Positions 1 through 7,047 of a stretch of DNA of 12,633 nucleotides are shown here, piece after piece. Where the stretch lies: NCBI GenBank assembly GCA_025360895.1, contig JANYBF010000426.1:1-12633 (forward strand), in the 5' to 3' direction. Under the pieces are notes generated by a model, which saw only the letters and a program-made list of their open reading frames with translations, did no database searches and was not told the origin of the DNA. This DNA comes from Verrucomicrobiota bacterium (GTDB taxonomy: Bacteria; Verrucomicrobiota; Verrucomicrobiia; Limisphaerales; JADLHS01). The position numbers were made by a program, and so were the translations under genes. Position 1 is the stretch's first letter. The number at the start of each line of letters is the position of its first letter.

Positions 1-982
1 GCTGGTAACGGGCGGCATACATGGGCATGGTGTGGACGGGATAAAACATGGGCCGTGTTTCAATGCCACGCTCACGGAGCTGTTGCCGGAGTGGGTCGCG
101 GTCGGCCGCGCTTTTCACCAGAATTGAAATCATCCAATATGAGTGAGTCGCTTCGGTGAACTCACCGTGCATCTCCACCGGTACGCCGGCAAGTTCCTCG
201 CGATAGATCTGGGCCAGTTGCTGCTTTTTGGTGATGAATTCCCCGGCGCGTTCGAGTTGTGCCAACCCGATCGCCGCACAGATGTTGGTCATGCGGAAGT
301 TGTAGCCGATGACGTCGTGCCAGTATTCCCGGTGGTCGGCGAGGCCCTGCCCTCTAAAGTGCCGGGCGCGTTCAAAGAGCGTCTTGTCATCGGTCATCAC
401 CATGCCGCCTTCGCCCGTGGTGATCGTCTTGTTGCCAAAAAAACTGAAGCAGGCAATGTCGCCAAACGTACCGACGTGCTTGCCCTGGTACCGGGTGCCA
501 AAGGCTTCCGCGCAGTCTTCGATCAGAAATACGTCGTGCTGGTGGGCCAACGCCGCCAAGGCTTCCATGGCACATGGGTGTCCATAAAGGTGAACCGCCA
601 TGATGCCCTTGGTGCGGGGGGTGATTTTGCGTTGAACATCCGCCGGGTCCATCTGCCAGGTATCAGGCAAAGAATCTACGAACACGGGCGTGGCGCCAGT
701 GTAAGCAATGGCGTTCACGGCAGCGACGTAGGTCAAGGTGGGGACGATCACTTCATCCCCCGGCCCGATGCCCAACGTGACTAAAGCCAAGTGCAGCGCC
801 ACGGTTCCGTTGCATACGCCGACGGCATACTTCGCCCCCACAAAATTGGCGCACCCGTTTTCAAACTCGGCGATGAACCGGCCTTTGGCGGAGATCCAAG
901 TGGAGTCGAGGCATTCGAGAACATAAAGTTTCTCGTTCCCGGACAAGTCCGGTTGGTAAACGGGAATTTTGTAGGGGGTCAT
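1..982 (-). CDS. per: DegT/DnrJ/EryC1/StrS aminotransferase, perosamine synthetase-like (partial, C-terminus off the window)
   Basis: This is a PLP-dependent sugar aminotransferase, most like GDP-perosamine synthase (Per/RfbE), which converts GDP-4-keto-6-deoxymannose to GDP-perosamine for O-antigen or exopolysaccharide in the cytoplasm. The frame is open from an ATG at 982 to the window edge, giving 327 codons; the family is usually 360-380 aa, so about 40 C-terminal residues are missing. Visible family motifs are NGTVALHLAL (58-67), GPGDEVIVPTLTYVA (73-87), HLYGHPC (131-137), IEDCAEAFG (154-162) and FSFFGNKTITTGEGG (179-193), where Lys185 is the predicted Schiff-base lysine. REYWHDVIGYNFRMTNICAA (218-237) and YPVHTMPMY (314-322) also match the perosamine group as I remember it. 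No clear Shine-Dalgarno precedes the ATG. The next minus-strand gene upstream ends 219 bp away. The family is certain; substrate specificity is inferred from recalled similarity. Confidence 0.9.
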   Translation of the reverse strand, partial: MTPYKIPVYQPDLSGNEKLYVLECLDSTWISAKGRFIAEFENGCANFVGAKYAVGVCNGTVALHLALVTLGIGPGDEVIVPTLTYVAAVNAIAYTGATPVFVDSLPDTWQMDPADVQRKITPRTKGIMAVHLYGHPCAMEALAALAHQHDVFLIEDCAEAFGTRYQGKHVGTFGDIACFSFFGNKTITTGEGGMVMTDDKTLFERARHFRGQGLADHREYWHDVIGYNFRMTNICAAIGLAQLERAGEFITKKQQLAQIYREELAGVPVEMHGEFTEATHSYWMISILVKSAADRDPLRQQLRERGIETRPMFYPVHTMPMYAARYQ

Positions 983-1201
983 GCTACTAATGTCTGGCTG
1001 CTGGCGATTGAGTTATTGCTCGCTTCAACTTGGATTGAGGATAGCTCGCCGCCGAACCTAAAGGCCATAAAAGAAATCTTGGATTGGCGCATGTGAAGTT
1101 CGACCGATAACGACTGGTCACATGGGTCAGGAAACACGCGATCAAGATCCGCAGCGGCGAGCGGTTCGGATCGGCGGAGGTGCCCGGCAACCGGCCACAA
1201 G

Positions 1202-1591
1202 CTACCGCAGCAGCCAGCCGATCAGTGCGATTTCACCCAGCAGCACCCCCAGCAGCAGCAGCCAGACAACCCATTCCCGAAGCCGCAGCCCGCGCTGGCG
1301 GGTTTCGCTGAGGCGGAAGCAAAGTTGCGCGGACCCGGCCATGATGAGGTCGCCGTTGCGCAGTCGGATCGTGGAAGCCGGCGTTTGATTAACAGTGACA
1401 ATGGCGCCGGGGTGGACGGACAATTCAAAGCCTTCCGCCGGGTTCAGCGCCACTTGAAAGTGCTCGTTCCAAACGCCGTCATCCTCCAGTCGCAGGTCAT
1501 TGCCGGAAGCCCGACCGACGCGTACAGGCAAACGGCGGGCATTCCAAAAGACGCCCGCCGATTTGCCGGAAAGAATTTGCAGTTGGAGCAT
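1202..1591 (-). CDS. Tail-anchored FHA-like domain protein
   Basis: This is a 129-aa protein with an N-terminal FHA-like fold (about residues 5-96) and one C-terminal membrane helix (about 106-128, rich in Leu/Val/Trp). That architecture predicts a cytoplasmic FHA domain tethered to the inner membrane. FHA features seen are the VGR turn (25-27), Ser29, NDLRLEDD (31-38), His44 and the late strand with LRNGD (77-81). FHA domains normally bind phosphothreonine through the GR arginine and the Ser of an S-x-x-H motif; here the Ser position is Trp41 (WNEH, 41-44), so canonical binding is doubtful. The ATG directly follows the TAG of the Wza-like gene (TAGATG), so translation is probably coupled and the protein belongs to the export operon. 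It may recruit or sense the kinase or co-polymerase; its partner is unknown. Confidence 0.8.
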   Translation of the reverse strand: MLQLQILSGKSAGVFWNARRLPVRVGRASGNDLRLEDDGVWNEHFQVALNPAEGFELSVHPGAIVTVNQTPASTIRLRNGDLIMAGSAQLCFRLSETRQRGLRLREWVVWLLLLGVLLGEIALIGWLLR

Positions 1592-2266
1592 CTAATCGAA
1601 AAGGCCACGTAACGGCACTTCAATTTTGTCACCGGGAAAGACCTCCAAGTCCAAAGCCGGATCTATTGCCGCCTTGATACAGTTCACGGTAAGCGTTTTC
1701 CCGTCGGCACGGGTGAGCATCACCTTTTTACGATTTGCGAAATCGTTGAAATCGCCGGCCGCCTGAATGGCCTTGGTCACGGTGGTCATGCCGATATATT
1801 CTTGGCGCCCGGGGATCTTGACATACCCACCGACATAATAAACCCGGCGGTCGGACGAAACAGTGACCGTTAGGCGCTTGTAGTAGTCCGGCACGTAGGC
1901 GTCCGTGATGACTTTTTGAAGTTCACCGGGCGTTTTCCCAGCGGCTTTGATGGCACCAATAAGGGGCAAGGTAATGGTGCCGTCATCCTTGATCCGCTCT
2001 TCATGCGGTAGAATAGAATCAACAATTCCCGAAAATGTGACTCGAACCAGATCGCCGATGGCAAAACGACCACCAGCCCCGGGCTCGGGTGCCGGAGCCG
2101 TGAGTGGAGCCGCATTTGTGCTGGCACTCGCCCCATTAGCAGCGGTGGCGGAAAACTTCTCTTTGTCACCCGGCGTCTGACACCCGACGGTGAACCATCC
2201 CATCGCCAGCACCAAGCCCAACCAACGGATTGTCTGTCCGGTCATTTTCAAAATTGTTTTCTTCAT
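1592..2266 (-). CDS. Short Wza-type polysaccharide export (OPX) lipoprotein
   Basis: This is an outer-membrane polysaccharide export protein that should form a periplasmic channel ring above the Wzc-type co-polymerase. I chose the ATG at 2266 (224 aa) because MKKTILKM begins a normal lipoprotein signal peptide and a GAGG lies just upstream, although with only 3 nt of spacing. In-frame alternatives are the ATG at 2278 and a TTG at 2287. The lipobox FTVGC places the lipidated Cys at residue 29. A Pro/Ala-rich linker (about 35-66) leads to the poly-export domain (about 68-137, FAIGDLVRVTF, GTITLPLIG) and one SLBB domain (about 142-218, VGGYVKIPG, FPGDKIEVP). The protein stops right after the SLBB domain. 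E. coli Wza is about 380 aa, so further SLBB repeats and the outer-membrane helix are absent. It starts 26 nt after the kinase gene stop and abuts the FHA gene. Confidence 0.9.
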   Translation of the reverse strand: MKKTILKMTGQTIRWLGLVLAMGWFTVGCQTPGDKEKFSATAANGASASTNAAPLTAPAPEPGAGGRFAIGDLVRVTFSGIVDSILPHEERIKDDGTITLPLIGAIKAAGKTPGELQKVITDAYVPDYYKRLTVTVSSDRRVYYVGGYVKIPGRQEYIGMTTVTKAIQAAGDFNDFANRKKVMLTRADGKTLTVNCIKAAIDPALDLEVFPGDKIEVPLRGLFD

Positions 2267-2292
2267 GGACCTCGTCATTACAGGCAACCGAA

Positions 2293-4458
2293 TCAGTATT
2301 TTTGTTTGATTTCCGTCTGGGATTTATCGTCCGCCGCCTTCGCGTCCAGCGGCTCAGAATCCTCGTTCTTGGCGTAATAGTCGTGGTAGTAACCGCTATA
2401 ATAGTAGTAGCTCTCGTCTTGGGACATGTTGATGTTGTTAAGAACGATCCCGATCAAATTACCACCAACCTTCTCGACGAGCTGTTTGGCGCGGACGTTC
2501 ATGGGCTGCGGGTAACGACGGTACTGAATGACCTGAATCGTCATGTCCACGGCGCTGGCAAGAATGGAGGCATCGCTGACGCCCATGATCGGCGGGGAAT
2601 CAAAGAAAACAAAATCGTAACGTTGTTTGAGGTCGCTGATAAGCGCCTTCATCTGGCTGGAACTCAAAATGCCGAGCGAACTACTCGGCAGTTTACCGCT
2701 GGCGAGGAGGTCCAAGGTCGGCAGATTGGTCCGCTGGATGACTTCTTCCAAGGTATTCTGCTTGAGAAGGTAATTCGTCAACCCAAGATTGTTGGTACAT
2801 CGGAGCAATTTGTGAAGGGTGGGTCGCCGAAGGTCGGAATCCACAATCACCACCCGTTGACCGCTCTGAGCGAAGACGGTGGCGAGGTTTAACACGGTAG
2901 TGGACTTACCTTCGCCCGCGCCGGCGCTGACGACGGCCGCAGTGTTCAGCTTGTCGTCCTTGCGGGCGAACATGAGATTGGTGCGCAATACACGATAGGC
3001 TTCGGCATGTGGGCTTTCCGCGCCCTCTTCGATAAGTAAGCCAACGTTCTGCGGGATAACTCCCAGCACCGGCGATTGCAAGGTCCGCTCCACGTCATCA
3101 ATCGTCTTAACGCTGGTGTCGAGATATTCGATGAAAAAGGCAAGCCCAACACCGACGACCAAACCGATCACGACTCCGAGGATGATGTTGAGCGGTTTGT
3201 TGGGGCGTACTGGTTTCATGCCCGGTTTGGCAGTTTCAATGATGATCACCTGCGCGCTTCTCGGCAGGGCTTGGTCAATGTCTTCAACGGTCATCTTACG
3301 CTTGAGCAACTGGCGGAGGTCCTCCAAGTAAAGCAGGTCTTTCTTTTTATCGAAGTAGGGCCGGCTTTCTGTCAGTTTCTTGGCGTCGAGCAGGCGGGCC
3401 CTCTCAACTGATTCCACCAAACTGTCCAACCCTGCCTTGGCCACAACGACCCGGGTTTCCATCGCCTTCAAGATACCCGCAACCGCTAGGTCAATTTTCT
3501 CATTTAACAAGTCCCGTTGTCCGTTGATTCGGGTAAGTTCCGGATTTTTCGGGCCGACATCGTTGGTCATGGATTGGGCCTTTTGATCGGCGACGTTCAA
3601 GAAGTTCATCAATTCGGATAACGTCGGATCGGGTTGGACCCGCGGCAGCACTTCCCGCAAGGCCTTGGTATTATTGGTCCCCAAGGCAATCACCGACTCG
3701 TACTCCTCTTTCCGGCTCTTATAGTTGACTTCCCGTTCAAAGCGAGTCTGCTCGTACTTCCGATACTGCTCCGCTTCCATTTGCATCTGCGGCCCGGTTC
3801 CAGCGGCGTCAAGGTCCGAGATGTTCAGATTGGTGCGCAAGTAGGTCAACTCCTCCTTGGCCTTGCGGATTTTCTCGTCCTGCTCCAGGAGTTTGACCTG
3901 AAGCGAGTCGAGGCCACCAACGCTCAAGGCCTTGCCCTGATTGAGCCGGAATTGCTTGTAGGAATCGGCAATGCTGTTGGCCAGCTTGGCGGCTTCGGCC
4001 GGGTTCTCACCATAAACTTGAATATCAATGAGCATCGTGTTGCGAACTGGGCGAAGGTTGATTCGTTGGCGCAAAATGGTCAACGTTTCCTGGGTTCTAA
4101 GCTTCTGGCCCTCATTGTATTTTTTACCCCACTCGGTGTTAAGATCCAACTTGTCCGCCACCATGCCCAAGATCAGTTCCGACTGGATGACTTCAAACTC
4201 CGTCTGGATGTAATAAGGATCATATTGATTATAGCCGACCTTGCCGCTCAATTCCTCGATGTCCGACTTGTCGCGTTCCACCTTGATGCGGGAGGTGCTG
4301 ACGAAGGATTCCGGCAGGATGAACGTAACCAAAGTCGCCGTGATGACCACCAGCAGGAAAACGGCAATGATGACCGTCTTGCGGATGCGAATAATCCGCC
4401 AGTAATCAAGGAAATGAAGACGATTCTCCTGCGGCGGTTGAGATTTCAACGGATCCAT
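2293..4458 (-). CDS. Wzc/ExoP-type polysaccharide co-polymerase with BY-kinase (tyrosine autokinase) domain
   Basis: This 721-aa inner-membrane protein controls polysaccharide chain length and export and autophosphorylates on tyrosine. The N-terminal Wzz domain has TM1 at about 28-48. A long periplasmic region (about 50-420) contains coiled-coil stretches (185-255, 310-360) and a PKNPELTRINGQ motif (303-314). A proline-rich PVRPNKPLN (416-424) leads into TM2 (about 424-443). The cytoplasmic kinase has Walker A AGAGEGKST (512-520), Walker A' VVIVDSDLRRP (536-546) and Walker B FVFFDSPP (616-623). A C-terminal tyrosine cluster (684-695) has eight Tyr in twelve residues, and the protein ends in Tyr721. 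It has the all-in-one arrangement of proteobacterial Wzc rather than the split CapA/CapB type. No Shine-Dalgarno is visible, and an intrinsic terminator of the preceding gene ends only 9 nt before the ATG. Confidence 0.95.
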   Translation of the reverse strand: MDPLKSQPPQENRLHFLDYWRIIRIRKTVIIAVFLLVVITATLVTFILPESFVSTSRIKVERDKSDIEELSGKVGYNQYDPYYIQTEFEVIQSELILGMVADKLDLNTEWGKKYNEGQKLRTQETLTILRQRINLRPVRNTMLIDIQVYGENPAEAAKLANSIADSYKQFRLNQGKALSVGGLDSLQVKLLEQDEKIRKAKEELTYLRTNLNISDLDAAGTGPQMQMEAEQYRKYEQTRFEREVNYKSRKEEYESVIALGTNNTKALREVLPRVQPDPTLSELMNFLNVADQKAQSMTNDVGPKNPELTRINGQRDLLNEKIDLAVAGILKAMETRVVVAKAGLDSLVESVERARLLDAKKLTESRPYFDKKKDLLYLEDLRQLLKRKMTVEDIDQALPRSAQVIIIETAKPGMKPVRPNKPLNIILGVVIGLVVGVGLAFFIEYLDTSVKTIDDVERTLQSPVLGVIPQNVGLLIEEGAESPHAEAYRVLRTNLMFARKDDKLNTAAVVSAGAGEGKSTTVLNLATVFAQSGQRVVIVDSDLRRPTLHKLLRCTNNLGLTNYLLKQNTLEEVIQRTNLPTLDLLASGKLPSSSLGILSSSQMKALISDLKQRYDFVFFDSPPIMGVSDASILASAVDMTIQVIQYRRYPQPMNVRAKQLVEKVGGNLIGIVLNNINMSQDESYYYYSGYYHDYYAKNEDSEPLDAKAADDKSQTEIKQKY

Positions 4459-4467
4459 AGCTAAGGC

Positions 4468-4497
4468 AAAAAAAAAGGGGCCAGTAAACCCGGCCCC
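4468..4497 (-). terminator. Rho-independent terminator after the beta-barrel gene
   Basis: Read on the minus strand, a perfect 6-bp stem GGGGCC/GGCCCC (4497-4492 and 4482-4477) closes a 9-nt loop and is followed directly by nine T (4476-4468). It starts 20 nt after the barrel stop codon. The T-tract lies only 9 nt from the Wzc ATG, so wzc expression needs either readthrough or initiation inside this structure. Confidence 0.9.
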
Positions 4498-4517
4498 TGT
4501 CCAAATTACGTCCTCAA

Positions 4518-5795
4518 TTAGTAAGCTGCCGTCAAGCCGATGTAAACCCGGTTGCGGTTGTAGGATTGATTGAGCTGATCCGGCGCGTCGGATTGATCCC
4601 AGTTATAGCCCACATTCGCGGACAGATACTTGGTGAATTCATACGCCAGACTTGCGCCGACGCGGTAGTAAAAGGAACTGTCGCCATTCACAGAGCCACC
4701 GTTGTACTTCGACTGCTGGAAGGCGCCGTTTACGTTGCTGTACAACTTGGGAAGGATCTCATGAACCCACGAGCCGTAAATGACCAAGCTTTCAGCATTC
4801 AAGACGTAACTACCGGTACTCGTCGTAGCAACCGTGTCAATGGGAGATTGCATCAAGCTAACCCCGGCTTGGATCGAACTGGTCGCTCGATACATGTAGG
4901 TCAAACTTCCCTGAACATAGGGGGTGGTTTTCGTGCTGGCAGCAGAATCATTGTAAAAGCTATTGAACTGCGCACCCATAGTGAGCTTGCCAGCAATATC
5001 AGGTGTAAAGGTGTGTTCCACACCTCCGTAGATGGTGTTGCCATTACTATTCCGATTATCACTTTTGATGAATCCGGTGGGAACTGAGAAACCAATGACC
5101 TCATCACCCGTATAATTCACATTGTTATACCTGTAGCCAACAATTCCGATGGTCTGGGGCTGGAGAGTCCAACGGCTATCCAAGTGGAAGGCATTTTCCA
5201 TACGATCCAACAGTGCGGAATTGCTGCCCGGACCAGAATCATCGTAGTTGTAAAGCGAGTTGCCATAACCAAACTGAAAACCGAGCAAACTGGTTACCTG
5301 CAAATTTAGGTCAGCCGAAGCGTAATTGCGGATGTTGTCGCCATTGATGGTTTGGGACGTTGCCAGGGGCGTGTTGGCCACCTGCAACACATCCGGCTCC
5401 TGACCAATAACAAAAGAATCTTGCACGAGCACATTAATACGAGGATTGAAAGTGTGACTGAGAGCGGCTTGGATGGTCTGGGTAAGTTCCCAAGGTCCAC
5501 TCCAAGTCGAAACTGGATTATCGTACCAATTGGCCGCCAGAAAATAGCCGAAATTAACCGAGGTTCGTTCACCCACGAAACCGTAATTAATCGAGGGGCT
5601 GATTTGAAACCCGCTGGACTCCTGCGCACTGCCGGACGGCGCCGAATTAATGTTACTGTCATAGAACCCGCGCAACGACGCGGAAACACTCCATGGCTTG
5701 GTGGTTTGCTGACTGTTCAACGCAGCATTTTCCACCGCTCCAAGAAAAGAGGTGCCAAATGCAAGTAAACCGACGGAGGCCGCATATGTTTTCAT
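4518..5795 (-). CDS. Outer-membrane beta-barrel protein, BBP2-like, exopolysaccharide-associated
   Basis: This 425-aa protein has a Sec signal peptide (MKTYAASVGLLAFGTSFLGA, likely cut after Ala20). The rest is made almost entirely of alternating polar/hydrophobic strands ending in an aromatic residue (NRVYIGLTAAY), as outer-membrane barrels do. The early FYDSNIN (44-50) is the signature I associate with the BBP2 family of putative porins often found in exopolysaccharide clusters. Tyr, Asn and Ser are abundant, there are few Cys, and no periplasmic domain is visible. It precedes the Wzc and short OPX genes in the same direction. Its likely role is the outer-membrane conduit for the polysaccharide, because the OPX partner lacks a membrane-spanning end; that role is inferred. 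The ATG is supported by the signal peptide. No strong Shine-Dalgarno is present. Confidence 0.82.
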   Translation of the reverse strand: MKTYAASVGLLAFGTSFLGAVENAALNSQQTTKPWSVSASLRGFYDSNINSAPSGSAQESSGFQISPSINYGFVGERTSVNFGYFLAANWYDNPVSTWSGPWELTQTIQAALSHTFNPRINVLVQDSFVIGQEPDVLQVANTPLATSQTINGDNIRNYASADLNLQVTSLLGFQFGYGNSLYNYDDSGPGSNSALLDRMENAFHLDSRWTLQPQTIGIVGYRYNNVNYTGDEVIGFSVPTGFIKSDNRNSNGNTIYGGVEHTFTPDIAGKLTMGAQFNSFYNDSAASTKTTPYVQGSLTYMYRATSSIQAGVSLMQSPIDTVATTSTGSYVLNAESLVIYGSWVHEILPKLYSNVNGAFQQSKYNGGSVNGDSSFYYRVGASLAYEFTKYLSANVGYNWDQSDAPDQLNQSYNRNRVYIGLTAAY

Positions 5796-5842
5796 AGATT
5801 TTTTTGGTTCGTAACCGACCCAGAGATAATGTATCCGCAGAG

Positions 5843-5871
5843 GTTTACTAGAATCTAGCGAACTCTGTCAA
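5843..5871 (-). promoter_or_regulatory. Putative promoter of the beta-barrel/export genes with an internal palindrome
   Basis: A perfect -35 hexamer TTGACA (5871-5866, minus strand) lies in the AT-rich stretch about 70 nt upstream of the barrel ATG. The matching -10 is weak (TAGTAA at 15-nt spacing or GTAAAC at 17 nt). The spacer holds an 11-bp perfect palindrome, CTAGAATCTAG (5848-5858), at an operator-like position. An A-rich tract (5890-5883) sits just upstream of the -35, as an UP element would. This is suggestive only. Confidence 0.35.
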
Positions 5872-5916
5872 ATAAATGTTCGTTTTTTTTAGCCTTTATT
5901 CTGCACCGTCCGGTTT

Positions 5917-5962
5917 GGCGCTGGCGAAAGCCCCTTACGCCTTTACCAGACCACCCAGCGCC
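5917..5962. repeat. 8-bp inverted repeat in the gap after the TPR-LysM gene
   Basis: GGCGCTGG (5917-5924) and CCAGCGCC (5955-5962) are perfect inverted arms around a 30-nt loop. The loop contains smaller GGC/GCC pairings. There is no T-tract on the minus strand, so it is not an intrinsic terminator of the TPR-LysM gene. It could act as an RNA 3'-end hairpin or be chance. Confidence 0.35.
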
Positions 5963-6016
5963 GCCCGTGTTCAAGAATCGTATATCAGATGTTGGCCGGC
6001 TGCGATGCCAAACTGA

Positions 6017-6781
6017 TTATCGCACTGGGATGGTCAGGTTCTGGTTAATCCGCATTCGCTTGGGATTCAAACCGGGATTTGCCTGGAGCAAAGATTCCAC
6101 GCTAATGGCATATCGGCGCGCAATCGAAGTCGGAGTGTCGCCTGCGATTACTTTGTGAGTCTGAACCACCGTACTCGCGCTGCCCGACCGACCATTATTT
6201 GGCGGCGGGTTGCTCGCCGCCAAAACTCTGCCCGCTACAGGACTATTTCGCCCAACGACGACTGGCTCGGGAGGTGGATTCGTCAATGCCGAGCGCGAGG
6301 CAAATTCACGGCGCAAGCGATCTAAATCCTCCTGCAAGCGCCGATTTTTTTCCTGCAAATATTCGACCTGCTTTTGCAGGCCCGAGACCGGCGGCATGGG
6401 TAAGACGGCCCCGGCTAGAGTGTGTTTCAATCCAACAATTTGTTGGCGAATCATCTTGGCGTTGGGATCCGCCGGCTGGCGCCGCAGAAACTGTTCATAG
6501 TGGTAGATGGCGGCGGCCGGGTCGGAAACTTTTCCAGCGTAGAGCCAGCCCAATTGAAGATGCGCAGCAGCGGACTGCGGATTGGCCTCCAGGGCCTGCT
6601 GGAACGCTTCGATCGCGCCCTCGAAATCCATCACGTTAACCCGGCTGAGCCCAACCAAAAAAAGGGGTTCGCGCTTCTCGTCCGTCACTCCTGGCCCCGC
6701 CGGGGAACAGCCGCCCCACCCAATGACGCATAGCACGGCCAGCACCCCAAGTCGGATTGGCTTCCAGAAAATCACCCTCAC
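6017..6781 (-). CDS. TPR / coiled-coil / LysM lipoprotein
   Basis: This 254-aa envelope protein starts at a GTG at 6781. An in-frame TAA lies just upstream, so the start cannot move far out. The signal peptide ends in a lipobox-like GWGGC with the lipidated Cys at 25. Two TPR-like helix pairs follow (about 45-103, AIEAFQQALEANPQSAAAHL and AAIYHYEQFL). Next come a charged coiled coil (about 134-162), a Pro/Ser/Asn-rich linker (about 166-205) and a C-terminal LysM domain (208-253, THKVIAGDTPTSIARRYAIS, INQNLTIPVR). LysM binds peptidoglycan and TPRs bind proteins, so it probably ties a complex to the cell wall from a membrane-anchored position. It lies 221 bp upstream of the barrel gene in the same direction, which suggests a link to polysaccharide export without proving it. 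The GTG overlaps a TGA in another frame (GTGA), discussed in the findings. Confidence 0.85.
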   Translation of the reverse strand: MRVIFWKPIRLGVLAVLCVIGWGGCSPAGPGVTDEKREPLFLVGLSRVNVMDFEGAIEAFQQALEANPQSAAAHLQLGWLYAGKVSDPAAAIYHYEQFLRRQPADPNAKMIRQQIVGLKHTLAGAVLPMPPVSGLQKQVEYLQEKNRRLQEDLDRLRREFASRSALTNPPPEPVVVGRNSPVAGRVLAASNPPPNNGRSGSASTVVQTHKVIAGDTPTSIARRYAISVESLLQANPGLNPKRMRINQNLTIPVR

Positions 6782-7047
6782 AGTTTAGCCAAAGCCTCGG
6801 CCTCACGCAATCGCGCGTTGTCCCCAGGTTCGGGAAGTTCAAGCTCTCCACCAAAGCGGGACAGCTTCGGTCAACGCCCGCGCCCGCTCGGTGGCGACAA
6901 TGTTAAACCGATACGTGACCCGCCACCGGCGCAACCTTTCAGAACTGTAATGTTCCCGTAAGCGTCCGGTAAGTGGCGCATGGTCTGATGTTGTAAGAAC
7001 GAGAGCAAAAGCGTGAACACTCTCACAACGAAACAACAACAAAAGCT

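Noticed and set aside
143..784. 213-aa open frame on the plus strand
   Set aside because: It lies wholly antisense to the aminotransferase, whose motifs are unmistakable; it is a shadow of that gene's codon bias.
979..1200. 73-aa minus-strand frame from a TTG whose TGA overlaps the aminotransferase ATG (ATGA)
   Set aside because: There is no Shine-Dalgarno, no recognisable protein character and a rare start. The overlap alone is weak, so I treat 983-1201 as intergenic. A CCGGTTGCCGG palindrome there has no T-tract and is not a terminator.
3634..4464. 276-aa open frame on the plus strand
   Set aside because: Antisense to the Wzc N-terminal half and without recognisable domains.
5857..5890. 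Plus-strand hairpin CGAAC...GTTCG followed by eight T, terminator-like
   Set aside because: The stem is short with a 14-nt loop, and no plus-strand gene precedes it. It overlaps the putative minus-strand promoter, so the T-run is better read as an A-tract there.
6890..7047. TGTAAT (near 6935-6955) as a -10 box for moxR
   Set aside because: No acceptable -35 lies at 16-18 nt upstream, and the distance to the start is long. I could not support a promoter call.
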